A stretch of 64,000 bases of DNA from Shimia marina (GTDB lineage Bacteria > Pseudomonadota > Alphaproteobacteria > Rhodobacterales > Rhodobacteraceae), in contig NZ_CYPW01000032.1 in assembly GCF_001458175.1 (NCBI RefSeq), forward strand, positions 24,665 through 88,664, in the 5' to 3' direction. A program made the position numbers and the translations under genes. The stretch's first letter is position 1. Each line of letters begins with the position of its first letter. The notes below the pieces were generated by a model that was given only the letters and a program-made list of their open reading frames with translations, ran no database searches and was not told the DNA's origin. Shown piece after piece: positions 46,207 to 55,070 of the stretch.

Positions 46207-47193
46207 TCAGGGCGCCACTTGCAGGACAATTTTTCCAATATGACCGCTGCTTTCCATGCGTTGATGGGCAGCAACGGCGTCTTGCAGGGTAAATGTGCTG
46301 TCCATGACGGGGGCGATGCGGCCGCTTTCGAGCAGAGGCCAGACATCTTGCAGCAGTGCCTCGGCAATCTTGGCTTTGGCCAGATCGCTTTGCGGACGTA
46401 GGGTGGAGCCGGTGATGGTCAGACGGCGCATCATGACATGGGCAAAGTTGAGGCTGATCTTGGGGCCCTGCAGAAAAGCAATCTGCACAAGGCGGCCATC
46501 GTCGGCCATGGCTTTGACGTTGCGTGGGAGATAATCGCCGCCCACCATATCCAAAATGAGATCGGCGCCGCCTTCTGCACGCAGGACATCGACAAAATCC
46601 TCGTCGCGGTAGTTGATGGCGCGTTCGGCTCCCAGTTTTACGCAGGCATCGCATTTTTCTGCGGAGCCTGCTGTGGTGAACACGCGTGCGCCAGCGGCTT
46701 GCGCCAGTTGGATGGCGGTTGTGCCGATGCCAGAAGAGCCGCCATGCACCAGAAACCGTTCGCCGGCTTTCAATCCGCCGCGCTGAAACACGTTGGAATA
46801 GACGGTGAAGAAGGTTTCGGGCAGGCAGGCGGCGGCTTTGAGATCCATGCCTTTGGGCACAGGCAGGCAGTGCGCGGCAGGTGTCAGGGCATATTCTGCA
46901 TAGCCGCCGCCGGGCAGCAACGCACAAACGCTGTCCTCTTCGGCCCATTGGGTGACGCCTGCGCCCACCGCGGCGATGGTGCCTGAGGCCTCAAGGCCGG
47001 GCAGGTCGGAGGCATTTGCAGGTGGATTGTAGAGACCGGCCCGCTGCAGCACGTCGGGGCGATTGACGCCTGCATAGGCAACGCGGATCAGCACTTCGCC
47101 GGGGCCGGGCGTGGGGATGTCACGGGTGGTGCGTTTCAAAACCTCCGCGCCGCCGGGGGTGCTGATTTCTACGGCTTGCATGGTCTGTGACAT
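46207..47193 (-). CDS. NAD(P)H-quinone oxidoreductase (PIG3/QOR family)
   Basis: A 328-residue medium-chain reductase without zinc. The N-terminus VEISTPGGAEVLKR and GVNRPDVLQRAGLYNPP match PIG3-type quinone oxidoreductases. The NADPH-binding motif HGGSSGIGTTAIQLAQAAG is near residue 150. It reduces quinones by one electron or two, in stress protection. It is in the same direction as COQ9, about 250 nt downstream. Confidence 0.92.
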   Translation of the reverse strand: MSQTMQAVEISTPGGAEVLKRTTRDIPTPGPGEVLIRVAYAGVNRPDVLQRAGLYNPPANASDLPGLEASGTIAAVGAGVTQWAEEDSVCALLPGGGYAEYALTPAAHCLPVPKGMDLKAAACLPETFFTVYSNVFQRGGLKAGERFLVHGGSSGIGTTAIQLAQAAGARVFTTAGSAEKCDACVKLGAERAINYRDEDFVDVLRAEGGADLILDMVGGDYLPRNVKAMADDGRLVQIAFLQGPKISLNFAHVMMRRLTITGSTLRPQSDLAKAKIAEALLQDVWPLLESGRIAPVMDSTFTLQDAVAAHQRMESSGHIGKIVLQVAP

Positions 47194-47367
47194 GACGCGG
47201 TCCCTTCTGCGATCTCTGTGTCCGTGATCTTGTTGACTGTCTAGCAGAGGCAGGGCTTGGGGGAACAGGGACTTTTGTCGCGCTGACGCGAGGGGAGAGC
47301 GTCATGGGAGGGCATCGGCGCATGCGCCTGACGCCTGTGTGCGATGCCGGCGGAGGAGGCCAGAGGA

Positions 47368-47430
47368 GGGGGCGTTGCCCCCGTCGCAGACAGGCTGCGA
47401 CTCCCCCAGGATATTTGTGGTTAAATGAAG
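47368..47430 (+). repeat. Intergenic hairpin repeat, family A, copy 2
   Basis: GGGGGCGTTGCCCCC, an extra hairpin TCGCAG/CTGCGA, then CCCCCAGGATATTT and AAATGAAG. The extra hairpin (47384-47400) is not in the other copies. The repeat lies between the convergently read ends of COQ9 (minus) and the oxidoreductase start, and is in plus orientation although both genes are on the minus strand. Confidence 0.72.
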
Positions 47431-47442
47431 CCCGGGGGCGAC

Positions 47443-48162
47443 TCAGGAACTGGGGGGCGGTGTCCAGAGGTTTTCAAAGTTGCCCGGCAGACCTTTGGGT
47501 GGTTCAGGGGCGCGGCATTTGGACAGCGCATTGAGCGGGGCCGCCATGAGCTTGCCCAGAGGGCTTTTGTTGAACTGGGCTTTGGTCTTTTCAAACTGCA
47601 TGACGTTTTCGATGCGACGATCCAGAAAGGCCCAAGTGGCCTCCTGCGCGCCGCTGTCATCGCCGAGCCAGTAGAGCACGGTGGCGGAATATACCGCGGA
47701 CAGGGTGGCTCGTTTGGAGTACCAATTGATGTCGCGGGAGCTGTCGCCGATGGCGCGCCAGATGGCATCCGAGGTGCCCCAGATCAGCTGTGCACCGGTG
47801 GCGGCATGTTGCGGCAGGGCAAAGAGCGTGCTGCCCCGGCGGATGATTTCGCGATCCGGGCACAGCTCCAGCCGCGTGCGCACGGCAAAGGTGATCTTTT
47901 CGCGGATCTTCATATCCTGAAGCGCAGCTGCGCGCAGCGCGTCTTCCATCTGAGAATCACCGCGTTTGTGATAAGCGACGGCCAGATCCACAGCGCCGCG
48001 TGGGCAGAGCGCGCGCGCCACGGTGGCATCCACGCCCGTGTCTGCGATGGCGGCCACAAAAGTGGTTTCAGACCAGCCATCAAAGGGCACATGCATCTCT
48101 GCGGCCTCCAGAAGGCGGGTTTTGATGTCTGTTGATGCGTGGTTCTGAGCGTCGTCGTGCAT
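47443..48162 (-). CDS. COQ9 family ubiquinone biosynthesis protein
   Basis: A 239-residue protein with the COQ9 core: a TetR-like N-terminal helical half (LLEAAEMHVPFDGWSETTF) and the lipid-binding C-terminal domain (ATLSAVYSATVLYWLGDDS, TWAFLDRRIENVMQFEK). COQ9 supports COQ7 hydroxylation of the ubiquinone precursor. ATG 48162 follows GAGAGG; an ATG at 48207 is less likely. No other ubiquinone genes are adjacent. Confidence 0.93.
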   Translation of the reverse strand: MHDDAQNHASTDIKTRLLEAAEMHVPFDGWSETTFVAAIADTGVDATVARALCPRGAVDLAVAYHKRGDSQMEDALRAAALQDMKIREKITFAVRTRLELCPDREIIRRGSTLFALPQHAATGAQLIWGTSDAIWRAIGDSSRDINWYSKRATLSAVYSATVLYWLGDDSGAQEATWAFLDRRIENVMQFEKTKAQFNKSPLGKLMAAPLNALSKCRAPEPPKGLPGNFENLWTPPPSS

Positions 48163-48265
48163 GGGTGTCTGCCTCTCAAACGGTGCGGTTGCAGCCATAC
48201 TAGACAAACTTCGGGCAAGTTGCTATACGGCGGCCTCCTGCAATTTCCTTGCAACTCAAACTTAG

Positions 48266-48283
48266 AAAGGTGGTGAAAACCAC
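48266..48283 (+). promoter_or_regulatory. Hairpin over the rpsU ribosome-binding site
   Basis: GTGGT, a GAAA (GNRA) tetraloop and ACCAC directly precede the ATG of rpsU. The Shine-Dalgarno element AAAGGTGG is part of the 5' arm, so translation can be regulated by opening the hairpin. Confidence 0.65.
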
Positions 48284-48490
48284 ATGCAGGTTAGTGTTCG
48301 TGACAACAATGTCGATCAGGCGCTTCGTGCCCTGAAGAAAAAGCTGCAGCGTGAAGGCGTCTTCCGCGAAATGAAGCTCAAGCAACATTTCGAAAAGCCG
48401 TCCGAGAAAAAAGCGCGCGAAAAAGCTGAAGCGATCCGCCGTGCCCGTAAACTGGCGCGTAAGAAAGCACAGCGTGAAGGTTTGCTCTAA
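48284..48490 (+). CDS. rpsU: 30S ribosomal protein S21
   Basis: A 68-residue basic protein with family core [21 protein letters not shown] and a Lys/Arg-rich C-terminus. S21 sits near the 3' end of 16S rRNA and the Shine-Dalgarno helix. It is divergent from COQ9 and closed by a strong terminator. Its own ribosome site is folded into a hairpin. Confidence 0.97.
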   Translation: MQVSVRDNNVDQALRALKKKLQREGVFREMKLKQHFEKPSEKKAREKAEAIRRARKLARKKAQREGLL

Positions 48491-48528
48491 GCAATTCTTC
48501 TTCAGAGCTTTGGACACAAGAATTGACG

Positions 48529-48562
48529 ACCCCCATGGCCCGGCCATGGGGGTTTGTCTTTT
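48529..48562 (+). terminator. Terminator of rpsU
   Basis: ACCCCCATGG and CCATGGGGGT form a 10-bp perfect stem around a CCCGG loop, followed by TTTGTCTTTT. It begins 39 nt after the stop. Confidence 0.92.
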
Positions 48563-48644
48563 GTTGTCGCGACGGATTTTGTGATTAGATGCGTAGCAGG
48601 TTGGGGGAGCACCCCGCGCAGAGGGAATTGGGACGGATTTTGCA

Positions 48645-49715
48645 ATGAAGCGCACCTTTGGGTCGTTTGTCTTTGTATTGGTGGCAGGGGCCATCATTGG
48701 CGCGCTTTATGGGCTGATGATGAATGAAATTCTTGATCGCAACTGGGGTTTGAAGGCACCAATCCGGGGCGCGGTGCGGGGTATGGCGGTGGCCTCTGTG
48801 GCGGTGGCGCTGGAGGTCTGGATCAGCAACAGCGCGATTGGGCGCTGGCAGCGCAGTCTCAAGTTTCGGCGGGGAGTGGCGCTGCGGGTCGCGATCACCT
48901 GCCTGATCATCTACGTAGCGCTGGCGGGATCGCATATTGTGCTGATCGGGGACCGCGATGTCTATGTGGACTGGATCCAGAACGGCTTTGGCCCGGACTT
49001 CCTTTTTGCGCTGCTGGCCGCTGTTGTGGTGCAGATCCTGTTGCAGGCGCGGCGGCTGATCGGGGGGCGCACCCTGACCTATTTTATTCTGGGCCGCTAT
49101 GCCCGCCCGACGGAAGAGTGCCGGATTTTTGTGCTGGCGGATCTACGGGGTTCAACGGCGATCACAGAAACGCTGGGAGATCAGAAGGCGCTGGAACTGA
49201 TCACCGGGGTGTTTCTGGATATTGATGCCACGATCAAGAAACACCGCGGTGTGATCCACAACTATGTTGGGGATGAGATCATCATGAGCTGGCTGGATCG
49301 CGGGGCGGATGGCAATATGCAGCTGCTGCAGTGCATCGATGAGATCTTTCAGGTGCTGGCAGCGCGGCAGGGGCATTACCTGGCCAAATTTGGCGTGGCA
49401 CCTTCGTTGCGCATGGGCATTGCCGGGGGACCGGTTGCCGTGGGCGAATGCGGCTGGGAGAAGCGGCAGGTGGTCTATATCGGGGATACGATCAATAAAG
49501 CCAAGCGCATGCAGGAGGCCTGCAAGGCGCATGATCTGTCGGTGATTTTAGATGCGGAGACCGCGCAGGGAATGACTTTGCCCATGGGGATGGGGGTGAC
49601 TCCGGTAGAGCAGACCACGCTGCGCGGGCGGGCCAATGCCACGCAGATGCTGACACTGACCGCGCCTGACGGCAGCGCGCTTGAGGCGCTGACGCCGGAG
49701 AGCAAGACGGCTTAG
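48645..49715 (+). CDS. Class III adenylate/guanylate cyclase with a membrane domain
   Basis: A 356-residue protein. About four membrane segments in residues 1-135 are followed by a class III cyclase domain (about 160-345): VLADLRGSTAITETLGD carries the metal-binding Asp, NYVGDEIIMSW the second Asp, and VYIGDTINKAKRMQEA the Asn/Arg helix. Metal-binding Asp pair present, so catalysis is plausible; whether it makes cAMP or cGMP is not determined. It overlaps the helicase gene on the opposite strand by 4 bp at the 3' end. Confidence 0.9.
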   Translation: MKRTFGSFVFVLVAGAIIGALYGLMMNEILDRNWGLKAPIRGAVRGMAVASVAVALEVWISNSAIGRWQRSLKFRRGVALRVAITCLIIYVALAGSHIVLIGDRDVYVDWIQNGFGPDFLFALLAAVVVQILLQARRLIGGRTLTYFILGRYARPTEECRIFVLADLRGSTAITETLGDQKALELITGVFLDIDATIKKHRGVIHNYVGDEIIMSWLDRGADGNMQLLQCIDEIFQVLAARQGHYLAKFGVAPSLRMGIAGGPVAVGECGWEKRQVVYIGDTINKAKRMQEACKAHDLSVILDAETAQGMTLPMGMGVTPVEQTTLRGRANATQMLTLTAPDGSALEALTPESKTA

Positions 49716-51859
49716 CCGCGCTGTTTGCCTTTGGGGGCAGCCGCCGCCGCAGCGGCCCGACGGGCTTTGTTTTTCTTGCTGTTGGATTTGCCCTTGGGCG
49801 GCGGTGGGCCTTTGGGTTTATCACCGGATTTGCGGCTTGGCTTGGCTTCGCTCAGGGCTCCCTCGGCCATGGCGCGGCGGCGTGGAGCCGCGCTGCCACC
49901 CGGACCTGCGCCATAGGCGGGTTTGGACTCGCCGCCTTTGGGTGCTGCTTTGGGGGTGCTGGATTTTGGCTTCTTGTGGCGCGGTGCCGGATCGTCATTC
50001 CACGCAACAGGCGGTGTGGATTTGCCGGCTTTCTGGCCGGAGCCTTTGGGTTTTTCGGAAAATTTATCCTGTTTTGGCTTGTGAAATTCCGACTTTTCAC
50101 TCCGGTCAGAGCGGGGGGCATCCCGGTCTGTGTTGTGTTTGTCGAACTTGCCTTTGCCACGATGGGGTTTGCCGCCCTCTTTGCGGGGGCCCTTGCCAAA
50201 TGGTTTTCTGCCACCATCACGCCCGTCGCGGCCTTCGCGATAGCCATCCCGTCCGCCTTCGCGTGGGCCACGGGAGGGGCCGCGCTCCAGCACAGGGGCG
50301 CTGTCCATCTGGGCCAGCTTTGCCCCTTCCTCAAGGGTCATGGCCGGGCCAATGGCCGCGAGGAAGCCGGCGACGCTGCTTTCCAGCACTTGCACATAGC
50401 TCTCATCAGGATTGATGCGGATGGCGCCAATGTCGTCTTTGGTCAGATCGCCCAGTTTGCACAGCATCGGCAGCAGGCGGCGCGGCTCTGCCCCTTTGTT
50501 GCGGCCACCGGAAATGGAGAACCAGACCGAGGGGCCAAAGTCTTTGCGCGGGGCTGGTTTGGCATCGGAGGCGGCGATCTCTTCGGGGGCGGAATGTTTG
50601 GAATTGTAAAGCCGCAGATAGGCCGCAGCCACTTGTTCAGCCGAAAATGTGCCAAGCAAAGCTTCAATGAGAGGCGTTTCGGTAACGGTTGGTTCAGATG
50701 TCCAGTCCGGATCCGCAAACATGCGGGCCTGATCCTGCGCGCTGACCTCATCGGCAGAAGGCGCACCGGACCATTCGGCTTCAAGCTTGGCCCACCGCAG
50801 CAGGCGCTCTGCTTTTTTGCGCGATTTGCGGGTCACGATCAGGGCAGACACCCCTTTGCGGCCTGCGCGCCCGGTGCGGCCAGAGCGGTGCAGCAGGGTT
50901 TCGTGGTTGTTGGGCAGTTCGGCATGCACCACCAGATCAAGGTTTGGCAGGTCGATGCCGCGCGCGGCCACATCGGTGGCCACACAAACCCGGGCGCGGC
51001 CGTCGCGCATGGCCTGAAGCGCATGGGTGCGCTCTGTCTGGGACAGTTCACCTGACAGCGAGACCACCTGAAAGCCGCGATTGGACAGGCGGGTTGTCAG
51101 GCGCGCCACCATGGCACGGGTGTTGGCAAAGACAATCGCATTGGGCGCTTCGTAAAAGCGCAGCGTGTTGATCACGGCGTTTTCCGCATCGCGGTCCATC
51201 ACAGTCATGGCGCGATAGGTGATGTCGGCGTGCTGTTTCTGTTCGGATTTGGTTTCCACCCGGATCGCATCGCGCTGATAGTTTTTGGCCAGCTCGGCGA
51301 TCATCTTTGGCACGGTGGCGGAGAACAGCAGGGTCTGACGCTCGGCGGGCACCTGTTCCAAAATGAACTCCAGCTCTTCGCGGAAGCCCAGATCGAGCAT
51401 CTCGTCGGCCTCATCCAGCACCACGGCGCGGATGTCCATCAGATCAATGGAGCCACGATCAATATGGTCCCGCAGGCGGCCCGGTGTGGCCACAACGATA
51501 TGGGCCCCACGGGCCAGCGCGCGGCGTTCGTCGCGCATGTCCATGCCGCCCACACAGGAGGCAACGCGGGCCCCGGCCTCGGCATAGAGCCAGGTCAGTT
51601 CGCGTTTGACCTGAAGCGCCAGTTCACGTGTGGGCGCGATGATCAGCGCCAGCGGGGCGGCGGCCTCTTCAAAGGCCTCAGCCTCTGCCAGCAGGGTGGA
51701 AGAAATGGCGAGACCAAATCCCAGCGTTTTGCCAGACCCGGTCTGTGCGGAAACAAGGAGGTCTTTGCCCTGAAGCTCTGGCGCCATGACGGCGGTCTGA
51801 ACCTGAGTGAGTGTGTCATAGCCTTTGGCGTCAAGCGCGGCCTGAAGTGCGGTTTTCAC
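49712..51859 (-). CDS. DEAD-box RNA helicase with DbpA-type C-terminal domain
   Basis: A 715-residue helicase. Q motif, SAQTGSGKT (I), PTRELALQ (Ia), VLDEADEMLD (II), SATVP (III) and HRSGRTGRAGR (VI) are all present. After the helicase core, a DbpA/CsdA RNA-binding domain occupies about 455-535 (WFSISGGRNKGAEPRRLL ... VQVLESSVAGF), then a Lys/Arg/Gly/Pro-rich tail of about 180 residues. It probably helps ribosome assembly or mRNA decay with the degradosome. Its stop overlaps that of the cyclase. Confidence 0.94.
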   Translation of the reverse strand: MKTALQAALDAKGYDTLTQVQTAVMAPELQGKDLLVSAQTGSGKTLGFGLAISSTLLAEAEAFEEAAAPLALIIAPTRELALQVKRELTWLYAEAGARVASCVGGMDMRDERRALARGAHIVVATPGRLRDHIDRGSIDLMDIRAVVLDEADEMLDLGFREELEFILEQVPAERQTLLFSATVPKMIAELAKNYQRDAIRVETKSEQKQHADITYRAMTVMDRDAENAVINTLRFYEAPNAIVFANTRAMVARLTTRLSNRGFQVVSLSGELSQTERTHALQAMRDGRARVCVATDVAARGIDLPNLDLVVHAELPNNHETLLHRSGRTGRAGRKGVSALIVTRKSRKKAERLLRWAKLEAEWSGAPSADEVSAQDQARMFADPDWTSEPTVTETPLIEALLGTFSAEQVAAAYLRLYNSKHSAPEEIAASDAKPAPRKDFGPSVWFSISGGRNKGAEPRRLLPMLCKLGDLTKDDIGAIRINPDESYVQVLESSVAGFLAAIGPAMTLEEGAKLAQMDSAPVLERGPSRGPREGGRDGYREGRDGRDGGRKPFGKGPRKEGGKPHRGKGKFDKHNTDRDAPRSDRSEKSEFHKPKQDKFSEKPKGSGQKAGKSTPPVAWNDDPAPRHKKPKSSTPKAAPKGGESKPAYGAGPGGSAAPRRRAMAEGALSEAKPSRKSGDKPKGPPPPKGKSNSKKNKARRAAAAAAAPKGKQRG

Positions 51860-52109
51860 GGTGAAATCTACTTTTCATCTGAGGAGTGCCAGCTGGACGG
51901 CGTCGGCGGGCTCCCTCATTGTCTGAACCGCTCTCATCATCATTTGTGGCAAGAAGCGCAGCACCTAGCCCATATTGCGCCGCATGTATAGCCTCCTTTG
52001 ATTGCGCACGAAGCTGTGAAGGGGATTTTCTGTCAATTTGCGCCAAAGGCTTTGCTTTGGTGGGAAACTTCCTAAGTTAACGAAAACGCATTTTAGGAAG
52101 GGCGCAAAG

Positions 52110-52979
52110 ATGACGGACAGCTACACACCCCCGAAGGTCTGGACATGGGAAAGCAAGAGCGGCGGGCAGTTTGCCAATATCAACCGGCCGATTGCCGGAC
52201 CCACCCATGACAAAACGCTGACCCGGGGGGCGCATCCCTTCCAGCTGTATTCTCTGGCCACACCCAATGGTGTGAAAGTCACGGTGATGTTTGAAGAGCT
52301 GCTGGCCGCAGGCCATAGTGGCGCAGAATATGATGCCTATCTGATCAATATTGGCGAAGGTGATCAGTTTGGCTCTGGTTTTGTGGATGTGAACCCGAAC
52401 TCCAAGATCCCGGCGCTGATGGATCTGAGCGGTGAGGATGAGGTGCGCGTGTTTGAAAGCGGCGCGATCCTGTTGCATCTGGCGGAGAAGTTTGACGCCT
52501 TTCTGGGGCCTAAAGAAAAGCGGGCGGAGATGCTGAGCTGGCTGTTCTGGCAGATGGGCAGCGCGCCGTATCTGGGCGGCGGTTTTGGCCATTTCTATGC
52601 CTATGCGCCAGAAAAATGGGAATATCCGATCAACCGCTTTGCCATGGAGACCAAACGCCAGCTGGATGTGCTGGATCGCCAGTTGGCCGACAATCGCTAT
52701 ATCGCGGGTGACGAGTATACCATTGCGGATATTGCGATCTGGAGCTGGTATGGCGCGCTTGTGCTGGGGCGGCTTTATAATGCGGCGGAGTTTCTGGATG
52801 TGGAGAGTTACAGTCATGTGCAGCGCTGGGCCAAAGAGATCAATGATCGTCCGGCCGTCAAACGCGGCGTGAAAGTGAACCGCTCCTGGGGCGAACCAGA
52901 GCAGCAGCTGCGTGAGCGCCATTCTGCTGAGGATTTTGACACTCGTACGCAGGATAAGCTGGCACCAGAGGCAGAGTGA
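52110..52979 (+). CDS. yghU: YghU-type glutathione transferase / disulfide-bond oxidoreductase
   Basis: A 289-residue member of the nu-class GST group. Thioredoxin-fold N-terminus with QLYSLATPNGVKVTV and the NPNSKIPAL cis-Pro loop, then LFESGAILLHLAEKF-like GSH-binding (here VFESGAILLHLAEKF) and a helical C-terminal half. It reduces disulfides such as 2-hydroxyethyl disulfide with two glutathiones. ATG 52110 follows GGAAGG; the upstream in-frame ATG at 52038 is rejected. Confidence 0.92.
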   Translation: MTDSYTPPKVWTWESKSGGQFANINRPIAGPTHDKTLTRGAHPFQLYSLATPNGVKVTVMFEELLAAGHSGAEYDAYLINIGEGDQFGSGFVDVNPNSKIPALMDLSGEDEVRVFESGAILLHLAEKFDAFLGPKEKRAEMLSWLFWQMGSAPYLGGGFGHFYAYAPEKWEYPINRFAMETKRQLDVLDRQLADNRYIAGDEYTIADIAIWSWYGALVLGRLYNAAEFLDVESYSHVQRWAKEINDRPAVKRGVKVNRSWGEPEQQLRERHSAEDFDTRTQDKLAPEAE

Positions 52980-53057
52980 GACGCGCGCGCTTTTCCTGTT
53001 GGGGATTGTCCGGGGGGGCTCCCGCCCGGGCGCAGCGCATTTAGACATGCGCGCTTC

Positions 53058-53091
53058 TGGTTGGGCCCGGCTCAAAACCATGTTTTGAGCC
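53058..53091 (+). repeat. Intergenic hairpin repeat, family B, copy 2
   Basis: TGGTTGGGCCCGGCTCAA followed by a hairpin GGCTCAAAAC / TTTTGAGCC and TGCGCCTGCGG. It matches the minus-strand element at 35363-35396 in the same order. Further G/C hairpins lie on both sides (53013-53032 and 53093-53111). Confidence 0.65.
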
Positions 53092-53197
53092 TGCGCCTGC
53101 GGGACGCAGGCGCCACCGCCGTGACAAAAGAGAAGGCCGTGCTCTGACAAGGATCAGAGCGCGGACTTTATGACTGCGGCACCCGCGTTAGGGGGCG

Positions 53198-53656
53198 TCA
53201 CACCGGCAGGGCTGTGGTTTTGAAGACGGTGCGCAGGGCAAAGGAGCTTTGCATCTGGGCGACGCCGGGCAGGCGGGCGAGATGCTGGCGGTGGATGCGG
53301 GCGAAATCATCGGTGTTTTGTGCCACCACCTTCAGAATGTAATCCGCCGTGCCCGCCATCAGATGGCATTCCAGCACGTCCGGAATGCGGGCCACGGCCT
53401 TTTCAAAGGCATCAAGCACCTCATCGGCCTGACCGGACAGGGTGATTTCCACAAACACCGTTGTGGGCACATCCATTTTGCGCGGATCCAGTAGCGCCAC
53501 GTAATCGCGGATATAGCCATCTTCTTCGAGGCGGTGCACACGCCGGTGACAGGCGGAAGGGGAGAGGTTCACCTTCTCTGAAAGTTCGGCATTAGAGATG
53601 CGGCCCTGCTTTTGCAGGACTGTGAGTATGCGACGATCCGTCTGATCCAAAGACAT
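53198..53656 (-). CDS. Lrp/AsnC-family regulator of alanine dehydrogenase
   Basis: A 152-residue regulator: HTH (NAELSEKVNLSPSACHRRVHRLEEDG) and RAM domain (AGTADYILKVVAQNTDDFARIHRQHL). ATG 53656 starts the conserved LDQTDRRILTVLQKQGRIS; the longer frame from 53743 lies over the promoter. It is divergent from ald with 138 nt between them, and such Lrp proteins (AldR/BkdR type) activate ald in response to alanine. An imperfect TGCTT/AAGCA repeat at about 53724-53740 is a possible site. Confidence 0.93.
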   Translation of the reverse strand: MSLDQTDRRILTVLQKQGRISNAELSEKVNLSPSACHRRVHRLEEDGYIRDYVALLDPRKMDVPTTVFVEITLSGQADEVLDAFEKAVARIPDVLECHLMAGTADYILKVVAQNTDDFARIHRQHLARLPGVAQMQSSFALRTVFKTTALPV

Positions 53657-53794
53657 ATTATGAAAGCTCCTTGCGTCATGATCACAAATAGTCGAAGATT
53701 TTTGCAAATGCGAGTTTTCGTAGTGCTTAAAAATGAAGCACATTCCGGCGGGGGCTTCCTAACCTGACCTTAGGTACATTGAGGAGATGCCGCG

Positions 53795-54913
53795 ATGAAG
53801 ATCGGATGCCCAACTGAAATCAAACCCCAGGAGTTCCGTGTCGGTATGACGCCAGATGCCGCCCGTGAGGCGGTGGCGCATGGCCATGAGGTGATCATTC
53901 AGGCCGGTGCCGGCAATGGCGCAGGCTTTCAGGATGAGGATTATCGCGCGGCGGGCGCGACCCTCCTTGGCACCGCAGAAGAGATTTTTGCCGCCGCCGA
54001 TATGATCGTGAAAGTGAAAGAGCCGCAGGCGGGCGAGCGCAAGATGCTGCGCGAAGGACAGCTGTTGTTCACCTATCTGCACCTGGCACCAGATCCGGAG
54101 CAGACCAAGGATCTTATGGAAAGCGGCTGTACGGCCATCGCTTATGAAACCGTGACCGACGCGTATGGCGGTCTGCCTTTGTTGGCGCCGATGTCTGAGG
54201 TGGCGGGCCGTCTCGCGCCACAGGTGGGGGCCTGGACCCTGCAAAAGGCCAATGGCGGGCGGGGTGTCTTGATAGGCGGTGTGCCCGGTGTGGCGCCGGC
54301 CAAAGTGGTGGTGATCGGCGGTGGTGTGGTGGGCACCCATGCGGCCAAGATCGCCGCAGGCATGGGCGCGGATGTCACCGTGTTGGACCGTTCTCTGAGC
54401 CGCCTGAAATATCTTGATGATGTCTTTGGCGGCACCTTCAAGAACCAATATTCCACCGCAGGCGCCACCGCGGAGCTGGTGCGGGAGGCCGATATGGTGA
54501 TTGGTGCCGTGCTGATCCCCGGGGCAGCAGCGCCCAAGCTGGTATCGCGTGCGCAGCTTTCAGAGATGAAGCCCGGTGCGGCGCTGGTGGATGTTGCGAT
54601 TGATCAGGGCGGCTGTTTTGAAACCTCCCGTGCCACCACCCATGCTGATCCGATCTATGAGGTGGATGGCATCATGCATTATTGCGTGGCCAATATGCCG
54701 GGCGCGGTGGCGCGCACCTCTACTCAGGCGCTGGGCAATGCCACCCTACCGTTCCTGCTGAACCTCGCGGACAAAGGCTGGAAGCAGGCCTGTGAGGACG
54801 ATCCGCATCTGCTCAACGGGCTCAATGTGCATGCCGGTCAGCTGACCTATGATGCGGTGGGCAAAGCGCTGGGCATTGATGTGATCTCCCCGGCGCTGGC
54901 GCTGAAGAGTTAA
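53795..54913 (+). CDS. ald: Alanine dehydrogenase
   Basis: A 372-residue enzyme that oxidatively deaminates L-alanine to pyruvate and ammonium with NAD+. Family blocks: RVGMTPDAAREAVAHGHEV, IVKVKEP with the substrate lysine (about 74), TYLHLAPD with the active His (about 96), PLLAPMSEVAGRLA, the NAD motif VIGGGVVGTHAAKIAAG and DVAIDQGGCFETS. Length is the usual 370-373. Divergent Lrp gene upstream and terminator downstream. It would collect alanine nitrogen from uptake or D-alanine racemisation. Confidence 0.97.
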   Translation: MKIGCPTEIKPQEFRVGMTPDAAREAVAHGHEVIIQAGAGNGAGFQDEDYRAAGATLLGTAEEIFAAADMIVKVKEPQAGERKMLREGQLLFTYLHLAPDPEQTKDLMESGCTAIAYETVTDAYGGLPLLAPMSEVAGRLAPQVGAWTLQKANGGRGVLIGGVPGVAPAKVVVIGGGVVGTHAAKIAAGMGADVTVLDRSLSRLKYLDDVFGGTFKNQYSTAGATAELVREADMVIGAVLIPGAAAPKLVSRAQLSEMKPGAALVDVAIDQGGCFETSRATTHADPIYEVDGIMHYCVANMPGAVARTSTQALGNATLPFLLNLADKGWKQACEDDPHLLNGLNVHAGQLTYDAVGKALGIDVISPALALKS

Positions 54914-54921
54914 ACTGTGTT

Positions 54922-54956
54922 GCCTCCAAGACCCTTGTGGCTTTGGGGGCATTTTT
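54922..54956 (+). terminator. Terminator of ald
   Basis: GCCTCCAA pairs with TTGGGGGC (one G-U) and ATTTTT follows; it starts 9 nt after the ald stop. Confidence 0.8.
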
Positions 54957-55070
54957 GCGTTGCCACTTATTGGGCACGTGTTTGCGTTATGGCGCAGAGC
55001 AGAAGCGGCCCCTGGCGCGTTTAAAGAGGCTGAAGTTGGTCATCTGTGCCTAATGCTGTAATCTGCGCGA

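Noticed and set aside
46100..46948. 282-codon minus-strand frame
   Set aside because: Overlaps the quinone oxidoreductase in another frame of the same strand, and its Arg/Cys/His-rich product resembles nothing.
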